Positions 1 to 6,083 of a DNA stretch of 6,812 nt are shown in pieces (positions within the stretch are counted from its first letter, which is position 1; each line of letters opens with the position of its first letter). The DNA is from Chloroflexota bacterium (GTDB taxonomy: Bacteria > Chloroflexota > Anaerolineae > Anaerolineales > Anaerolineaceae). The stretch covers positions 1-6,812 of the forward strand of contig DSBE01000304.1 of the NCBI GenBank assembly GCA_011053085.1, in the 5' to 3' direction. Both the position numbers and the translations under genes were made by a program. The notes below the pieces were generated by a model. The model was not told where the DNA came from, did no database searches, and worked only from the letters and a program-made list of their open reading frames with translations.

Positions 1-138
1 GGTGTAGAGGGCCATGAAGATGGCGTTGAGGGCGAGCTCGCGCTGGGTCATGCCGAGGCGCTGCATGGGGGGGCGTTTGGCGGCGGTGAGGTAGAGCTCG
101 CGGTATTCGCGGGTGATGAGGCGAGATTTCCGCAGTAG
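1..138 (-). CDS. Unidentified GC-rich coding fragment, runs off left edge
   Basis: An open frame of 46 codons runs on the minus strand from just after an in-frame TAA (141-139) to the window edge. It reads LLRKSRLITREYRELY, then LTAAKRPPMQRLGMTQREL, then ALNAIFMALYT. Codon use is strongly G/C at third positions (CGC, CTC, GCC, ACC), unlike the AT-rich protease gene just before it, which supports real coding sequence from a different compositional background. The first ATG in frame is at 66-64, preceded by several plausible codons. Either translation starts there or the 5' end of an older gene was cut off near position 138. The predicted peptide is helical and rich in Arg, Leu and Ala. I do not recognise the family. 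It lies 24 nt beyond the protease stop codon on the same strand, so it could be cotranscribed or be the remnant at the edge of an insertion. Confidence is low because the fragment is short. Confidence 0.4.
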
Positions 139-161
139 TTAATATCGAGGTCTACTTCAAT

Positions 162-1628
162 CTATTCTTGTTGAATTAGAATAGGTGATAGCCAGGTCGG
201 GTCGTCTCTATTGCTCGCTAGTTCACATCGCGCACGCCACAACGCCACTTCAGGACTTCCTTGTTGCAACAAAGACTTGTAGAAAGCCAGAGCTAGTTTG
301 GGTGCACCCCAATCAGATACAGGCCAACGGAATCCAATTACCGATGGAACACCTGACTGTATGGCAGCATCAGATAGCCCTAGAAAATCATCATCCAGCA
401 AAGCATCTTGTTTTCCGGTAGTGGTGCCATAACAACTGCTTAAATAAAGCAAGCGCGTTTCAGATTGTTCGAGAAGTGATTGTAATTCACTTGCTGTCAT
501 TGGTTGAACGTCCCCCTCTTTATTATCAGCATTCCAAAAATAGAGGCTGCTTTCCTCTGGGGAAATGGTATTGAAAGAACCATGACCAGCATAGTGAATA
601 ATATCATACTTGGACTTGCTTAACTCGCGTTGGATACGTTTATAGGTCGCCTGCTCACTAGGTAAGCACTTTACCTGAACCGAGATGCAATCCTGTCTTT
701 GTAAAAATTTTTGCAAATCTCTTATCTCAACATCTACACCATCTATCTGAGGATCAGTATTCGAAGCAATTAGTAATATGCGCAATTTTTTTGTACGCAT
801 TAGTCCAGAAGGTGATATAGATTGACGTTTTGGAACAGCGTCGTAGATGAAACGCGCAAAGGGGTGCTGAAGGATCAAATAATCTGCTGGAGTCTCCGAA
901 CGCATAAATTCTAATGGCAATCCTAGATAATCTCTCGGGGCTTCGAATCTTAGCATCAGGGGAGTGCTCTTCCCTCGTGCTTCATGATAAATGTCCGAAA
1001 CCTTTTTATGCTCGCTAAATACTTCTCGCCACAACCTGTCACCAATATCACTAACCTGAAAGCGCAAATCTGAGAAACTTTTCCTGGCAAGCTCTGTACG
1101 CCTCGTATAACGCTCCAAGTCCAAACGTAATACTGTCCATGTGCGTGTTGCTTGAACATGGCGACCGCAGGTCTTTACGAATAACGGTTGACCATTCGCC
1201 AAAGAAAGTGATAGGCGGGTCTCTTGACCTGCCCTGATAAATTTGGCTTCTTGTTGAGATTCTCTTATGGCATCTAACAAAAATTTTTCAAAGCCTGGTT
1301 TTTTCTCTATAACATTAACGGCTCCTGCGTATCGAATAGCACGTACCACTTGCTGACTGCTAATTTTAAGTCCAGTGTATAAGATAATATGCACTGCTTC
1401 ATTAATTTTTCGAATAGCCATAGCTAAACTTAAACCACTTTCATCCGTCTCATCATCCCCACGTAAACGCACATCAATAATGGCAATATCAAAATCCTCA
1501 TCCATTATAGCAGCCAGTGCTTCTGATTCATCAGAAGCTAAATGCACGCTATATCCTTGATCTTCAAGTAAACCACTAATCGTCGTTCGTACATCGGGTG
1601 TGTCATCTACCAAAAGAATTCTGCACAT
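162..1628 (-). CDS. Receiver-CHAT fusion: phospho-gated caspase-like protease
   Basis: This 488-residue protein has an N-terminal two-component receiver (about residues 1-125) and a C-terminal CHAT domain (about 280-488) of the caspase/HetF clan. The receiver has all usual sites: acid pair D8-D9, phosphoacceptor D52 in IDVRL, T85 and K109. Residues about 140-270 are a strand-rich segment of the type that often precedes CHAT, including RDYLGLPLEFM. The CHAT domain shows HYAGHG with catalytic H349, SSCYG with catalytic C399, and the later GVPSVIGFRWPVSDWGA block, so it should be an active cysteine endopeptidase. I chose the ATG at 1628 because GGAGGTGA lies 5 nt upstream; a GTG at 1634 sits inside that ribosome site. 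The gene overlaps the preceding AlbA_2 gene by 26 nt and is last in the operon. Phosphorylation of D52 controlling the protease is inference from the architecture. The substrate is not visible. No signal peptide or membrane segment is seen, so it should be cytosolic. Confidence 0.9.
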   Translation of the reverse strand: MCRILLVDDTPDVRTTISGLLEDQGYSVHLASDESEALAAIMDEDFDIAIIDVRLRGDDETDESGLSLAMAIRKINEAVHIILYTGLKISSQQVVRAIRYAGAVNVIEKKPGFEKFLLDAIRESQQEAKFIRAGQETRLSLSLANGQPLFVKTCGRHVQATRTWTVLRLDLERYTRRTELARKSFSDLRFQVSDIGDRLWREVFSEHKKVSDIYHEARGKSTPLMLRFEAPRDYLGLPLEFMRSETPADYLILQHPFARFIYDAVPKRQSISPSGLMRTKKLRILLIASNTDPQIDGVDVEIRDLQKFLQRQDCISVQVKCLPSEQATYKRIQRELSKSKYDIIHYAGHGSFNTISPEESSLYFWNADNKEGDVQPMTASELQSLLEQSETRLLYLSSCYGTTTGKQDALLDDDFLGLSDAAIQSGVPSVIGFRWPVSDWGAPKLALAFYKSLLQQGSPEVALWRARCELASNRDDPTWLSPILIQQE

Positions 1629-2553
1629 AATCACCTCCGTTTTTCCAGTGCATTCTTCTGTAATCCATAGCGGCCCTAACGTCTAAGCGATGGGTTGCAT
1701 TACCTACACGAACAAAAAATTCATATGAATTACCCATTGCTAAGAATACTGGTTCCGGGCTTGGCTCAACAGATATCATGCAAACTTTCTGATTCCCTAC
1801 ATCTTCAAAACTAGGATGTATATGAGTCATTTTTTCTACACCCAAATAATTTCTGATAATGTCTATAAGTGCTAGTTGAAAACCATCAGCGTTCTTTTTA
1901 CGCAAAGATTGGAAATCATGCTCAAGACCTAACACCGTACCATCGTCGGATACCCCAATAAGGAGATTTCCACCATTAGCATTTAACATCCCTGCAATGG
2001 TTATAGCAACTTCTTGCTGCAAAACCTTGCTGACCACACCGAGATTCAGATCCCAACGCAGGCTGGATTTAAATTCAAGATGTTCATTCTCACCCTGAGT
2101 AATCAAATTACAAACTACCGATTTGGTCTGGCGATTATTCAAAGCAAGTTCTACATACTTCAATAGGTCTACTATTTCGGTCTTTTCTAGAAAACCCAGC
2201 GCTGGCGCGCTACCATTAACAGGTTGCAGAGCCTCTCGTACCATTTTAACATCAGCATAAGCCGTCATTATAAGAATAGCAATGTTAGGGTCTCTTTCTC
2301 TGATTTCGTGCATGAGCAAAAGGCCATCTTGATTTTCTTCATCAGTTTCATCTAACCGAATATCCAAAATAGCAACATCAAAGCGCTCAGCTTCTATTAA
2401 CTCAAGAGCATTAGCCCTATTCGAAGCCGAGCGCACTTTGTAGCCCTCATCCAACAACAACCCTAGCACAGTTGTCCGCACATCGGGCAAATCATCTACG
2501 ACAAGAATACTACCCTTAGATTTGGGATGACAATCAATCAAGATAGTTCTCAC
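1603..2553 (-). CDS. Receiver fused to AlbA_2 (Schlafen-like AAA_4) domain
   Basis: This is a 316-residue fusion. The receiver (about 15-140) has acid pair D20-D21, phosphoacceptor D64 in LDIRL, T97 and K124, so it should be phosphorylatable. Residues about 152-300 match the AlbA_2 family (PF04326, Schlafen AlbA_2): an EHLEFKSSL start, NANGGNLLIGVSDDG followed by VLGLEHDF, and a C-terminal FFVRVGNATHRLD. This family is linked to nucleic-acid binding, and in Schlafen proteins to nuclease activity; which applies here cannot be read from sequence. The fusion is unusual, since response regulators normally carry a helix-turn-helix, enzymatic or PilZ output. The start is GTG at 2553, overlapping the upstream TGA as GTGA, which suggests translational coupling. 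No strong Shine-Dalgarno site precedes it, and a TTG at 2541 is a weaker alternative. Its final codons carry the ribosome site for the CHAT gene. Domain calls are firm; the role is inferred. Confidence 0.87.
   Translation of the reverse strand: MRTILIDCHPKSKGSILVVDDLPDVRTTVLGLLLDEGYKVRSASNRANALELIEAERFDVAILDIRLDETDEENQDGLLLMHEIRERDPNIAILIMTAYADVKMVREALQPVNGSAPALGFLEKTEIVDLLKYVELALNNRQTKSVVCNLITQGENEHLEFKSSLRWDLNLGVVSKVLQQEVAITIAGMLNANGGNLLIGVSDDGTVLGLEHDFQSLRKKNADGFQLALIDIIRNYLGVEKMTHIHPSFEDVGNQKVCMISVEPSPEPVFLAMGNSYEFFVRVGNATHRLDVRAAMDYRRMHWKNGGDYVQNSFGR
1631..1638 (-). promoter_or_regulatory. Strong Shine-Dalgarno site for the CHAT gene
   Basis: The minus strand reads GGAGGTGA followed by TT and ATG, matching the complement of the 16S rRNA tail over eight bases with a 5-nt gap from GGAGG to the ATG at 1628. 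It lies inside the last codons of the receiver-AlbA_2 gene. It fixes the start at 1628 rather than the GTG at 1634, which is part of the site. This suggests the protease is efficiently translated despite being the last gene. Confidence 0.85.
2550..2553 (-). promoter_or_regulatory. GTGA stop/start overlap
   Basis: The TGA of the stand-alone receiver (2552-2550) shares bases with the GTG start of the receiver-AlbA_2 gene (2553-2551). The preceding bases (AAAAAAGA) make only a weak ribosome site, so translation of the fusion probably depends on reinitiation after the receiver. This would keep their levels linked. It also supports the GTG over the in-frame TTG at 2541. Confidence 0.65.
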
Positions 2554-2954
2554 TCTTTTTTCAATGCGTCTCGAACAACCTGAACAAGTTCACCTGTTTT
2601 GGTTTTTTCGATATAATTTGCAGCTAACCGTCGCCCCTCTGCATCAGTCTCCATTGCCTTGTTTAAAATTTCTGATGTGCCATAACCCGTGATTATAATT
2701 ATTTTTGTGGATGGCCATCTATCTTTAATTTCACCCGCCAGGGTTAATCCCTCGGTACTTTCTTCATCTGTTTCATCCAAACGCACATCCAACAATACTA
2801 AATCAAAATGCTCCGTCTTCAGTAAATCTAATGCAGCAGCAGATGATTCGGCGACGGCAACCTGGTATCCAACATCAACCAACAAGCCCCCCAAGGTTGT
2901 ACGCCAATCCACAAGATCATCAACTACCAAAATCTTAGGCCGCTGATTATTCAT
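2550..2954 (-). CDS. Stand-alone response regulator receiver
   Basis: This 134-residue protein is a single CheY-like receiver with no output domain. All catalytic positions are intact: acid pair D12-D13 in VVDDL, phosphoacceptor D56 in LLDVRL, T89 in IIITGYG, and K117 in YIEKTK. A proposed role is phosphate relay, or protein-protein signalling between the upstream kinase and other partners. Like the two fused receivers, it has RTT a few residues after the acid pair and an acidic DETDEE stretch just after the phosphoacceptor, so the three are close paralogues. It starts at an ATG with AAAGGGGGG 7 nt upstream, 30 nt after the stop of the degenerate receiver, and its TGA overlaps the start of the receiver-AlbA_2 gene by 4 nt. 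Receiver identity is certain; the partner is inferred from operon order. Confidence 0.93.
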   Translation of the reverse strand: MNNQRPKILVVDDLVDWRTTLGGLLVDVGYQVAVAESSAAALDLLKTEHFDLVLLDVRLDETDEESTEGLTLAGEIKDRWPSTKIIIITGYGTSEILNKAMETDAEGRRLAANYIEKTKTGELVQVVRDALKKE

Positions 2955-2961
2955 CTTTATG

Positions 2962-2970
2962 CCCCCCTTT
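2962..2970 (-). promoter_or_regulatory. Ribosome binding site of the stand-alone receiver
   Basis: The minus strand reads AAAGGGGGG, ending 7 nt before the ATG at 2954. This purine-rich site supports the chosen start. It lies in the 30-nt gap after the degenerate receiver, where I see no hairpin or promoter, consistent with readthrough from upstream. Confidence 0.7.
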
Positions 2971-2984
2971 ACTGTGAAGGAGCC

Positions 2985-3344
2985 TTATTGGGCGTTAACA
3001 GAGGCAGGAATAACCTCGCTAACATGGTTTAACAAATCCTGTTGACGAAAAGACTTAGGAAAGTAACGCATTGCTCCCAAGCGGTAAGCGGCCAATGCTT
3101 CCTGAGTTGTAGGGTGCACGGTAGTTACGATAAAAAGTTTGTCCGAATATTCTCTAGCAATAATCTCAAGCGCATCCAAACGCCTAGAACTAGCGATAAC
3201 CAAATCAAACTGATCATCTTCTAGCTCTGCAAGAGCCGTTTTTGTATCAGGAGCCACAACTATTTCAAATGGGCTGAGTTCATTTTTGGCAAAATCAATC
3301 CAGCGTGGCTCACTATCAATAATCAATATACGCAGCTTCTTCAT
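2985..3344 (-). CDS. Degenerate receiver lacking the phosphoacceptor Asp
   Basis: This 119-residue protein has the receiver fold pattern: a LRILIIDSEPRW opening strand, FDLVIASSRRL at strand 3, IVTTVHP at strand 4, and YFPKSF at strand 5. The conserved Thr (T74 or T75) and Lys (K97) remain. The acid pair is reduced to D10 followed by Ser, and the phosphoacceptor position is S52 where the neighbouring receivers have Asp. It therefore should not be phosphorylated in the standard way, which makes it a pseudo-receiver that may bind the kinase or other receivers constitutively. I start it at the ATG at 3344, with AGGGAAGGG 10 nt upstream embedded in the last codons of the kinase gene. The frame can be extended upstream to 3413, but that would overlap the kinase and add non-receiver sequence before the first strand. 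The gene begins 7 nt after the kinase stop, so it is very likely cotranscribed. Confidence 0.85.
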   Translation of the reverse strand: MKKLRILIIDSEPRWIDFAKNELSPFEIVVAPDTKTALAELEDDQFDLVIASSRRLDALEIIAREYSDKLFIVTTVHPTTQEALAAYRLGAMRYFPKSFRQQDLLNHVSEVIPASVNAQ

Positions 3345-3351
3345 CGCATGG

Positions 3352-6060
3352 CTACCCTTCCCTGACCAGTCCAGATGCTGGAACTTGAACGAGCATAGTT
3401 GTTCCAGACGCATTGGTTGTCTCTATTTTAACATCACCTCCGATACTTTGCAACATCAGTCGTGCCAACCATAGCCCTAAGCCAGCGCCCCCGCCGGGCT
3501 GGTCAGATGGGACAGGTTTTTCAAACAGGCGAGATTGAATATCAGGTGAAATACCAGGTCCGGTATCTTGAATGCTTATGCAAATAAAACCATCAGACAT
3601 ATAGCTAATGACTCGCAATTCTCCACCTTGTTCCATTGCACGATAGGCATTATCTATCAAGTTGCGAAAAATCTCAGCAATCTGACCAATAGGCGCGGAT
3701 ACAAATGGAACAGAAGGCCCCAAACTGAGGGTAACTGATACAAGATGGCCATGACTTGCAGCCCAAGTTTCCCGCGCCTCATCCACAATATCGTTTAACA
3801 CCGAATTTACATCAACAGATACATGTTCGATTTCCCTCAACGGCTCCTGAATGCGCTCGATGATTCTTGAAGTGTATTGAGTGTTACGCTCAATGATATC
3901 AAAGATCTCAGATATAGTAGCATCGCTCATATCAACCCGACTACGTAAGCGCGTAAGATTGGGGAGAATGATACTGAAGGTGTTATTAATGCGATGGCGT
4001 AAGGTGGCCATAGCCGTACCTAAAGTTGATAGTTGTTTGGCAGCGATGGCCTCACTGCGAGATTGGTCGTACAATCTTGCGTTTTCAAATGCTACTGCGG
4101 CTTGATTTGCCAGAAGCTCAAGCGCCCGTTTTTCATTTTCAACAAAAATATGAGGTTCTATGAAATTTACATAGAGAACCCCCAGTGATTTTTCTTTACT
4201 TACAAGCGGTATAGCAGCATACGATTTAACCCCTTCGGCTGTAGAAAAAGTAGCTTTGGTATGTGGCTCATGTTCGACATCCGAGACAAAAACCGGCCGC
4301 TTTGCTTTGGCGATGTCAGCAGTATAACCTTTATCGCTAGGAGTTGAAGGAAGCATATCAAGCTTACCCTTGCGTATGCCAACCCCAAAGCGACCCTTTT
4401 CGGGATCATACGGGAAAAGAGTAGCAAAGTCGGCTGAGACAAACTCATAAGCGTATTGTGCTATTAAACCAAGCACCTCGGTTAACTCAAGTTGTGAGGT
4501 AAGCCTCATCCCAATTTTCTGAAGTGCCGCGAGTTGCGCTGCCTTCTGTTGCTCTTGCCTTAACAATCTCGCGTTCTCAAGCGCTGCGGCTACCTGCCCA
4601 GCCATGGTTTGTAAAACTTTAAGATCATCTTCATTGTAGACATACGCTGCCGTTTCATGGTAAACAGCAATTACACCTACAACATGATCGCCTGAAATCA
4701 TTGGTACTCCCATCCAGGAAACTAGAAGTTTACCAATATATTCCTTACGTCCTGGTTCTTCATACCATTTTTCATCTTCTTCTTTAGTTTTTATAAGTAT
4801 TGGTTCTCGGTTTTGGATAATCCATTCTGTTCGCCCTCCTCCTCCAGAACGTGGTTCAACTTTTTCTGTCTTTCCATTGATTAACATAAATGGAAATCTA
4901 ACCGTATCTATACTGGCATCATACAAAGCAACATACATATTGTTAGTATCCATTAAGCGCTTTGCCTGCTCGTAAACCAGGTTCAAGATCTCATTCTCAC
5001 CAAATTGGATACCAGAGGCCAATTGTTTACCCACTTCGTTGACGGCTTGCAGACGCTCGACCAACTGCGCGTTTGCCATCGCCGCGGACACCTGACTTGC
5101 CATAGCCTGGAGAATTTCCTGGTCATCAATGCTATAAAGACCCTGTACTTCATCGTTTTGCAATGCGATTACGCCCAAGACACGCTCGCCACTCAGCAAG
5201 GGCATACCTAACCAGGATTTCGGCACCGGCAGCACTTTAGGTTCGATCTGATTATCTGTGTACCATTTTGCAACATTGGTAGGACACAAGGTTTGACGGG
5301 TTCGAATAACCTCTTCAGTAAGGCCACCGCCGGGTTTATCACCAATTGCCAAGTCTCGCGCTTTCCAGTTTTGTGGGTCTCCATTGAAGTAGGCTAAAGG
5401 AAAGCTCAACTGTTGCCGCCCGGCATCGTATAGCGCCACAAACATGTTGCGGGTATCCATCAGCTGTCCAGCTTCGGTATGGATCAGCTCGAGGATCTCG
5501 ACCACGCTCTGCCGCGCCCCGGCGGTCAGTTGCTGCCCCACCCGGTTGACCACACGCAAGCTCTCGACCAGGCGCAGACTGGAAAGCGTGCCCGCAACGC
5601 GGTTGGCGGCGGCGGTGAACCAGGTTTGCAGATCTACGCCATACGCACGCTCACGGTGCAGATCTTCTGCCACCAGCGCGCCCATCACCGCGCCGCCGCG
5701 CGCCTTAAGGGGGGCGATCAACCACGAACGTGGAAAGGATGCAGGTTGATAATCAATCTGGTTATCTGCCAGCCAGGTTTGAGGATCGTTATGATTGGGT
5801 ATCTGTGCGTCAGGACGCAGAAGACAATCAGGCCATTGTTCATCGGGGACAAAGGGCCGTGGTGACCATAGACCATCTTCGAGCTCAGGTAATGTCAGCT
5901 TCGTCCCATCCCCAAGCTGCACCACCGGGAAATATAGCGAAGCGTTTCGTCGATCGTAGAGCGCGACGTAGAAACGGTCAAAAGGGATAATCTTAACGAC
6001 ATGATCCAATACTTGCTCGAAGATGCGAATTTCTTTTTTCTGCGTCTCGGTGATTTCCAT
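3352..6060 (-). CDS. Soluble sensor histidine kinase with four GAF domains
   Basis: This 902-residue kinase has four GAF sensor domains in a row (about 10-160, 163-333, 332-500 and 505-665), then a dimerisation/phosphotransfer helix region (about 667-745) and an HATPase_c domain (about 785-898). Each GAF carries a similar block: SWLIAPL, SWLGMPLLSG, SWMGVPMISG and SYAAIPLVSK. The likely phosphoacceptor is H689 in LRHRINNTFSI; it lacks the acidic residue usual right after the His. ATP-binding motifs are clear: N box around N804 (FRNLIDNAYRAM), G1 at 832-836 (DTGPG) and G2 at about 856-866 (GGGAGLGLWLA). No signal peptide or membrane segment is seen, so it should sense a cytosolic small molecule, redox state or protein partner; the ligand is unknown. 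The start is ATG with a GAGGGGGAAGAG site upstream, 23 nt after the synthetase-like gene. It is the only kinase here and is likely to serve the receivers that follow. GC content falls along the gene. Confidence 0.93.
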   Translation of the reverse strand: MEITETQKKEIRIFEQVLDHVVKIIPFDRFYVALYDRRNASLYFPVVQLGDGTKLTLPELEDGLWSPRPFVPDEQWPDCLLRPDAQIPNHNDPQTWLADNQIDYQPASFPRSWLIAPLKARGGAVMGALVAEDLHRERAYGVDLQTWFTAAANRVAGTLSSLRLVESLRVVNRVGQQLTAGARQSVVEILELIHTEAGQLMDTRNMFVALYDAGRQQLSFPLAYFNGDPQNWKARDLAIGDKPGGGLTEEVIRTRQTLCPTNVAKWYTDNQIEPKVLPVPKSWLGMPLLSGERVLGVIALQNDEVQGLYSIDDQEILQAMASQVSAAMANAQLVERLQAVNEVGKQLASGIQFGENEILNLVYEQAKRLMDTNNMYVALYDASIDTVRFPFMLINGKTEKVEPRSGGGGRTEWIIQNREPILIKTKEEDEKWYEEPGRKEYIGKLLVSWMGVPMISGDHVVGVIAVYHETAAYVYNEDDLKVLQTMAGQVAAALENARLLRQEQQKAAQLAALQKIGMRLTSQLELTEVLGLIAQYAYEFVSADFATLFPYDPEKGRFGVGIRKGKLDMLPSTPSDKGYTADIAKAKRPVFVSDVEHEPHTKATFSTAEGVKSYAAIPLVSKEKSLGVLYVNFIEPHIFVENEKRALELLANQAAVAFENARLYDQSRSEAIAAKQLSTLGTAMATLRHRINNTFSIILPNLTRLRSRVDMSDATISEIFDIIERNTQYTSRIIERIQEPLREIEHVSVDVNSVLNDIVDEARETWAASHGHLVSVTLSLGPSVPFVSAPIGQIAEIFRNLIDNAYRAMEQGGELRVISYMSDGFICISIQDTGPGISPDIQSRLFEKPVPSDQPGGGAGLGLWLARLMLQSIGGDVKIETTNASGTTMLVQVPASGLVREG
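3355..3363 (-). promoter_or_regulatory. Ribosome binding site of the degenerate receiver
   Basis: AGGGAAGGG lies in the final codons of the kinase gene, 10 nt before the ATG at 3344. It decides this start over an upstream in-frame start at 3413, and its position inside the kinase gene suggests tight coupling of the two. Confidence 0.65.
4561..5574 (-). repeat. Tandem-duplicated GAF module inside the kinase gene
   Basis: Two adjacent GAF modules (kinase residues about 163-331 and 332-500) are clear copies with a 169-residue spacing. Each opens with a helical linker (RLVESLRVVNRVGQQL against QLVERLQAVNEVGKQL) and continues to MDTRNMFVALYD against MDTNNMYVALYD, then FPLAYFNG against FPFMLING. 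The first GAF (FYVALYDRRNASLYFP) is a more distant copy. This indicates growth of the sensor by internal duplication, with later divergence in base composition. Confidence 0.75.
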
Positions 6061-6065
6061 GTATT

Positions 6066-6077
6066 CTCTTCCCCCTC
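6066..6077 (-). promoter_or_regulatory. Ribosome binding site of the histidine kinase
   Basis: GAGGGGGAAGAG on the minus strand ends 5 nt before the ATG at 6060. It fills most of the 23-nt gap after the synthetase-like gene, leaving no room for a separate promoter in that gap, which supports cotranscription unless a promoter lies inside the upstream gene. Confidence 0.7.
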
Positions 6078-6083
6078 AGTACT

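Noticed and set aside
139..161. Intrinsic terminator after the CHAT gene
   Set aside because: I found no GC-rich hairpin followed by a T run on the minus strand between the stop at 162 and position 1.
1629..1634. GTG at 1634 as the CHAT gene start
   Set aside because: That codon is part of the Shine-Dalgarno sequence for the ATG at 1628.
162..2954. CRISPR-linked CHAT system (type III-E) or CRISPR array
   Set aside because: There are no regularly spaced short repeats and no cas-like gene in the window; the CHAT domain is fused to a receiver, not to TPR repeats.
3345..3413. Longer N-terminus for the degenerate receiver
   Set aside because: It would overlap the kinase and add residues before the first receiver strand; the ATG at 3344 has a good ribosome site.
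4200..4448. Minus-strand 82-codon frame inside the kinase gene
   Set aside because: It lies in a different frame within the fourth GAF domain and has no family signature.
5444..5990. Several plus-strand open frames opposite the kinase N-terminus
   Set aside because: They lie opposite a strongly supported GAF coding frame in GC-rich sequence, where stop codons are rare by chance, and their translations show no recognisable domain.
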